Positions 61,561-64,000 of a stretch of DNA of 64,000 bases are shown piece after piece; within the stretch, counting starts at the first letter, position 1; the number at the start of each line of letters is the position of its first letter. This DNA is from CAYFIW01 sp964500645. GTDB lineage: Bacteria > Chloroflexota > Dehalococcoidia > Lucifugimonadales > UBA826. A model generated the notes under the pieces. That model saw nothing but the letters and a program-made list of their open reading frames with translations, did not search any database and was not told the DNA's origin. The translations under genes were made by a program, and so were the position numbers. The DNA is taken from NCBI GenBank assembly GCA_964500645.1, contig CAZCOH010000005.1, positions 1-64,000 of the forward strand, read 5' to 3'.

Positions 61561-61566
61561 TATAAT
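61561..61566 (+). promoter_or_regulatory. Probable -10 element of ilvE
   Basis: A perfect TATAAT, 36 bases before the ilvE ATG; the leader carries an AAGGAG ribosome-binding site at 61589-61594. A weak -35, CTGATT at 61537-61542, is 18 bases upstream. Confidence 0.45.
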
Positions 61567-61601
61567 GATCGACGATTCGAAATGTATTAAGGAGACAGAG
61601 T

Positions 61602-62525
61602 ATGAGTAGGGCCCTTGCTTACTTCAAAGGGAAAGTAGTTCCAATAGAAGATGCAAACGTGAACGTTATGACACATGCGTTGCATTATGGAACCGCGGTT
61701 TTTGAAGGAATCCGAGGTAACTGGAACCCTTCAGAAGAAAAACTTTTTATTTTTAGAATTCGAGAGCATTACGAAAGATTATTACAAGGATGTCAAATGC
61801 TGATGCTTGACATCCCTTACACTGCGGATGAACTTTGCGATATTACAATCGATCTAGTGAAGCAATGTGGATACAAGCAGGATCTATACATACGTCCACT
61901 TGCCTATAAGAGTGAGGAATTAGTCGCAAACCTTAAGCTTCAAGAGATATCCAGTGACTTTACTTTGATTATGGTCCCCTTTGGTGAATATCTGGAAACG
62001 GATGGCGCCCTTAAGTGTTGTACATCATCATGGAGGAGAGTGGATGACACCAATGTTCCACCAAGACTTAAAATATCGGGAACTTATGTAAACGGAATTT
62101 TGGCTAAAACTGAGGCCACATTAGCTGGATTTGATGAGGCCATAATGCTTACACAGGACGGATTTGTCTCCGAGGGATCTGGAGAGAATCTCTTTATGAT
62201 AAATGACGGGGTAATTATTACGCCACCGGTATCAGACAACAATTTGACTGGGATTACTCGTGACTCTGCGATGGAAATCGCAAATAGGGAACTTGGTATT
62301 GAGGTCATAGAAGCCAGAATCAGGAGAAGTGAACTGTATTTTGCTGATGAAGTATTCCTGACTGGCACAGCGGCACACATACAAGGTGTTGGAACATTGG
62401 ACAACAGAAAGATTGGTAGTGGGGAAAGCGGTCCTATCACCAGCAAAATAAACGAAATTTATCAAATGGCGATTCGAGGCCAGAATCCCAATTACATAGA
62501 TTGGTGTACCCCAGTCAGCCTATAG
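61602..62525 (+). CDS. ilvE: Branched-chain amino acid aminotransferase
   Basis: Class IV PLP aminotransferase converting 2-ketoisocaproate, 2-ketoisovalerate and 3-methyl-2-oxovalerate to leucine, valine and isoleucine. The 307 residues match the family. MTHALHYGTAVFEGIRG at the N-terminus, the PLP lysine in PRLKISGTYVNG, and SEGSGENLFMI plus ITRDSAMEIANRELGIEV are characteristic; EVFLTGTAAHIQGV contributes to the active site. It pairs functionally with leuB in the same window. Start ATG 61602 with a well-placed ribosome-binding site. Confidence 0.94.
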   Translation: MSRALAYFKGKVVPIEDANVNVMTHALHYGTAVFEGIRGNWNPSEEKLFIFRIREHYERLLQGCQMLMLDIPYTADELCDITIDLVKQCGYKQDLYIRPLAYKSEELVANLKLQEISSDFTLIMVPFGEYLETDGALKCCTSSWRRVDDTNVPPRLKISGTYVNGILAKTEATLAGFDEAIMLTQDGFVSEGSGENLFMINDGVIITPPVSDNNLTGITRDSAMEIANRELGIEVIEARIRRSELYFADEVFLTGTAAHIQGVGTLDNRKIGSGESGPITSKINEIYQMAIRGQNPNYIDWCTPVSL

Positions 62526-62556
62526 ATTAAAGTCCTCTCCACAAACGGGGTCTGAT

Positions 62557-62961
62557 ATGACTTTTAGTTTCGCTTTAGACTATTTCATATGCGTATTCAT
62601 ATGTTGTAATGCTGTTCTCCAGTTAGCTGCGCACAGAGCCGATCTTTCTATGCTGAAAATAATCAGGAATAGGAGGCTAAATTATTTGATGTCCACTGGG
62701 TTAATTTTTTTCTCAGTGTGTCTCTTCTTTACTACGGACAATCGAATCATAAATGATTTTGAAGGTGGTCTTGACGCAAACCAACAAGCTGTCATATTTT
62801 TTCTATCTGCATTATCTTCTTTTTTTATCACAGGTTTGACAGCCTCAGCTATAAATTCCGCTAAACACAAAAATTCCACACAAAATATAGGAGGCCTGGC
62901 GTCCTACCGTAATTACAAATTAATTGAATTATTAAATACGAAATGGATCAATTCAAGATAA
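62557..62961 (+). CDS. Hypothetical small membrane protein
   Basis: A 134-residue protein with three hydrophobic segments at about residues 3-24, 46-60 and 79-100. I do not recognise the family. Between the second and third helices is the soluble loop NRIINDFEGGLDAN; the C-terminal 35 residues are hydrophilic. It overlaps the next gene, a PAP2-like protein, by 19 bases in another frame, so the two are likely coupled. No other clue to function. Confidence 0.6.
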   Translation: MTFSFALDYFICVFICCNAVLQLAAHRADLSMLKIIRNRRLNYLMSTGLIFFSVCLFFTTDNRIINDFEGGLDANQQAVIFFLSALSSFFITGLTASAINSAKHKNSTQNIGGLASYRNYKLIELLNTKWINSR

Positions 62962-63536
62962 TAGATAACCGCATCTTTGAAATACTTCACGGACTGACAG
63001 GACAATCTCCTTCAGTAGATGCTTTGCTTAAATCACTTGCCAGTGACTACCTTGTCCCAGTAGGAATAGGGATGATCCTTTTTTATCTTTGGTTTTGCAA
63101 TCGAGCTGTTACGGCTCGAATATCAAGTCAAAAAACAGTGTTGAAATCAATCAGCCACATGGCCTTGTCGAGCTTTTTGGTATTAGTAATTAACCAATTT
63201 GTATTTGTGGATCGTCCGTTCGTAAATTACGAAATGTCTCCATTGTTTTACCAGCCAACAGATTCTTCCTTTCCATCAAATCCAGCGGCAGGAATTTTTT
63301 CAATAGTCATACAACTCGCCAAAACAAAATCAGCCAAGCTTATAAGTCTTGTAACAATCCTATTTCTAGCGATGTCAATTTGTCGTGTGTGCGTCGGTGT
63401 ACATTACCCTTCCGATATTATTGGAGGATGCTTACTCGCGATTATATGTACCCCTATAATTGCATTTTTGGCAAAAAAGACTGATCCTGTCCAAAACTTA
63501 TTCCTAGGAAAATTAAGAACATATAATCTCTCCTAA
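62943..63536 (+). CDS. PAP2-superfamily membrane protein lacking the catalytic histidine
   Basis: A 197-residue membrane protein of the type-2 phosphatidic acid phosphatase / BcrC class with five to six hydrophobic segments. Motif 1 is NQFVFVDRPFV, with asparagine where the family often has lysine; motif 2 is SFPSNPAAGIF, where the PSGH or PSDH histidine is proline; motif 3 is CRVCVGVHYPSDIIGG, with the R, H and D kept. The missing motif 2 histidine is the usual proton donor, so the phosphatase activity on lipid or undecaprenyl pyrophosphate is doubtful. Its stop overlaps the convergent mgtE stop by four bases. Confidence 0.8.
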   Translation: MDQFKIIDNRIFEILHGLTGQSPSVDALLKSLASDYLVPVGIGMILFYLWFCNRAVTARISSQKTVLKSISHMALSSFLVLVINQFVFVDRPFVNYEMSPLFYQPTDSSFPSNPAAGIFSIVIQLAKTKSAKLISLVTILFLAMSICRVCVGVHYPSDIIGGCLLAIICTPIIAFLAKKTDPVQNLFLGKLRTYNLS

Positions 63537-64000
63537 AAGTTCTGGACGATTAAAGTAATCGAAAAAGTCGCCAGACCTAAATAAATGAGGAAACCCACAA
63601 CGTCGGTAACGGTCGTGACAACGACTGCTGAGGCAAGAGCTGGATCAATTTTCATCGCCTTGAGACAAAGTGGAAGAACAACCCCACTAACACCTGCTAT
63701 AACTAAATTCCCCAACATTGCCAATCCCACAACCAATGCCAAATATTCGTTACCATGCCAGAAAAATGCTACGACACCTGCAAGTAAGCCTAATAACAAT
63801 CCATGGACCAGACCTAACGTGAATTCTTTCAATAATAACTGTTTAGTATTTGCCCCGCTAATCTCGCCAAGAGCCATAGAGCGGACCACCAGGGTGAGCG
63901 TTTGCGTCCCTACTATTCCCCCCTGCCCTGCAATAACAGGTAGAAAAACCGCCAGTGTAACAACTTGGGCCAAGGTAGATTGAAAAAGAGTAATAACTAA
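63533..64000 (-). CDS. mgtE: Magnesium transporter MgtE, C-terminal membrane domain (5' end outside window)
   Basis: The frame is open to the right edge, so the gene starts beyond the window. The visible 155 residues are the MgtE transmembrane domain: FLPVIAGQGGIVGTQTLTLVVRSMALGEI, with the Q.GGxxGxQ pore motif (described here in part), then three further helices including LAMLGNLVIAGVSGVVLPL and IDPALASAVVVTTVTDVVGF, where the conserved Asp-Pro-Ala segment and T-T-x-T-D close the pore. MgtE is a gated Mg2+ channel; the CBS and N domains would be encoded upstream. The TTG at 63971-63973 is an internal leucine codon. Confidence 0.93.
   Translation of the reverse strand, partial: LVITLFQSTLAQVVTLAVFLPVIAGQGGIVGTQTLTLVVRSMALGEISGANTKQLLLKEFTLGLVHGLLLGLLAGVVAFFWHGNEYLALVVGLAMLGNLVIAGVSGVVLPLCLKAMKIDPALASAVVVTTVTDVVGFLIYLGLATFSITLIVQNF

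Noticed and set aside
1..64000. CRISPR arrays, prophage, insertion sequences or rRNA
   Set aside because: No regularly spaced repeats, transposase, integrase, phage structural genes or rRNA sequence were seen anywhere in the window.

Overview
The window looks like a stretch of bacterial chromosome from a streamlined, somewhat AT-leaning heterotroph. The best guess is a marine Chloroflexota of the SAR202 type. This is inference: two choline-dehydrogenase-like GMC flavoproteins, a luciferase-like monooxygenase, a glycolate/lactate-oxidase-type FMN enzyme, a crotonase, a YjhG-type sugar-acid dehydratase and an F420 ligase (cofE) sit among essential genes. No rRNA, phage, insertion sequence or CRISPR array is visible. 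Genes are packed on both strands with many short or overlapping junctions. No gene-free stretch exceeds 300 bases; the longest is 56286-56578, 293 bases, which holds a promoter. TTG and GTG start codons are common.

Layout. 1-5.3 kb: end of secA, convergent valS, and a DUF2723 membrane protein. 5.3-8.0 kb: a minus-strand operon of a CitE-like lyase, folB and a MoxR/ChlI-type AAA ATPase. 8.1-13.0 kb: cofE, a small zinc-ribbon protein, tenA, a cyclophilin-like protein, glpK and a malate/lactate dehydrogenase-family gene. 13.0-17.8 kb: leuB, leuS and a tartrate/D-malate dehydrogenase-like leuB paralogue. 17.9-20.2 kb: a Nudix gene, then a TPP riboswitch leading thiG-thiE-thiS.

20.3-40.6 kb is the accessory catabolic part: a methyltransferase, YjhG-type dehydratase, NHL-repeat protein, a 64-residue CxxC protein with an amidase, a long divergent transketolase-like enzyme, GMC / luciferase-like / GMC genes, an HI0933-type flavoprotein, a crotonase, a zinc/manganese ABC importer, an HpcH/HpaI aldolase and an alpha-hydroxy-acid oxidase-like enzyme. 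A coherent reading is oxidation and carbon-carbon cleavage of organic acids, alcohols and sugar acids, but no single pathway can be read off.

40.6-51.3 kb: tRNA-Glu(UUC), argC, nth, an ATP-NAD-kinase-like protein, a TPR protein, a Nudix gene broken by an in-frame stop, a methyltransferase, two tandem D-threonine-aldolase/D-serine-dehydratase-like proteins (the second lacking the catalytic lysine), a small membrane protein, and an argH-rpe-tsaD operon. 51.5-64 kb: a DnaQ-DinG exonuclease-helicase overlapping an OGG1-like glycosylase, a MscS channel, pheS-pheT-moeA, ilvE, a small membrane protein overlapping a PAP2-like protein without the catalytic histidine, and the end of mgtE.

No clearly new multi-gene system was found. 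The observations most worth a second look are the tandem PLP-barrel pair, the transketolase-like enzyme with altered cofactor motif, the interrupted Nudix gene, and the inverted repeat ahead of the metal importer.
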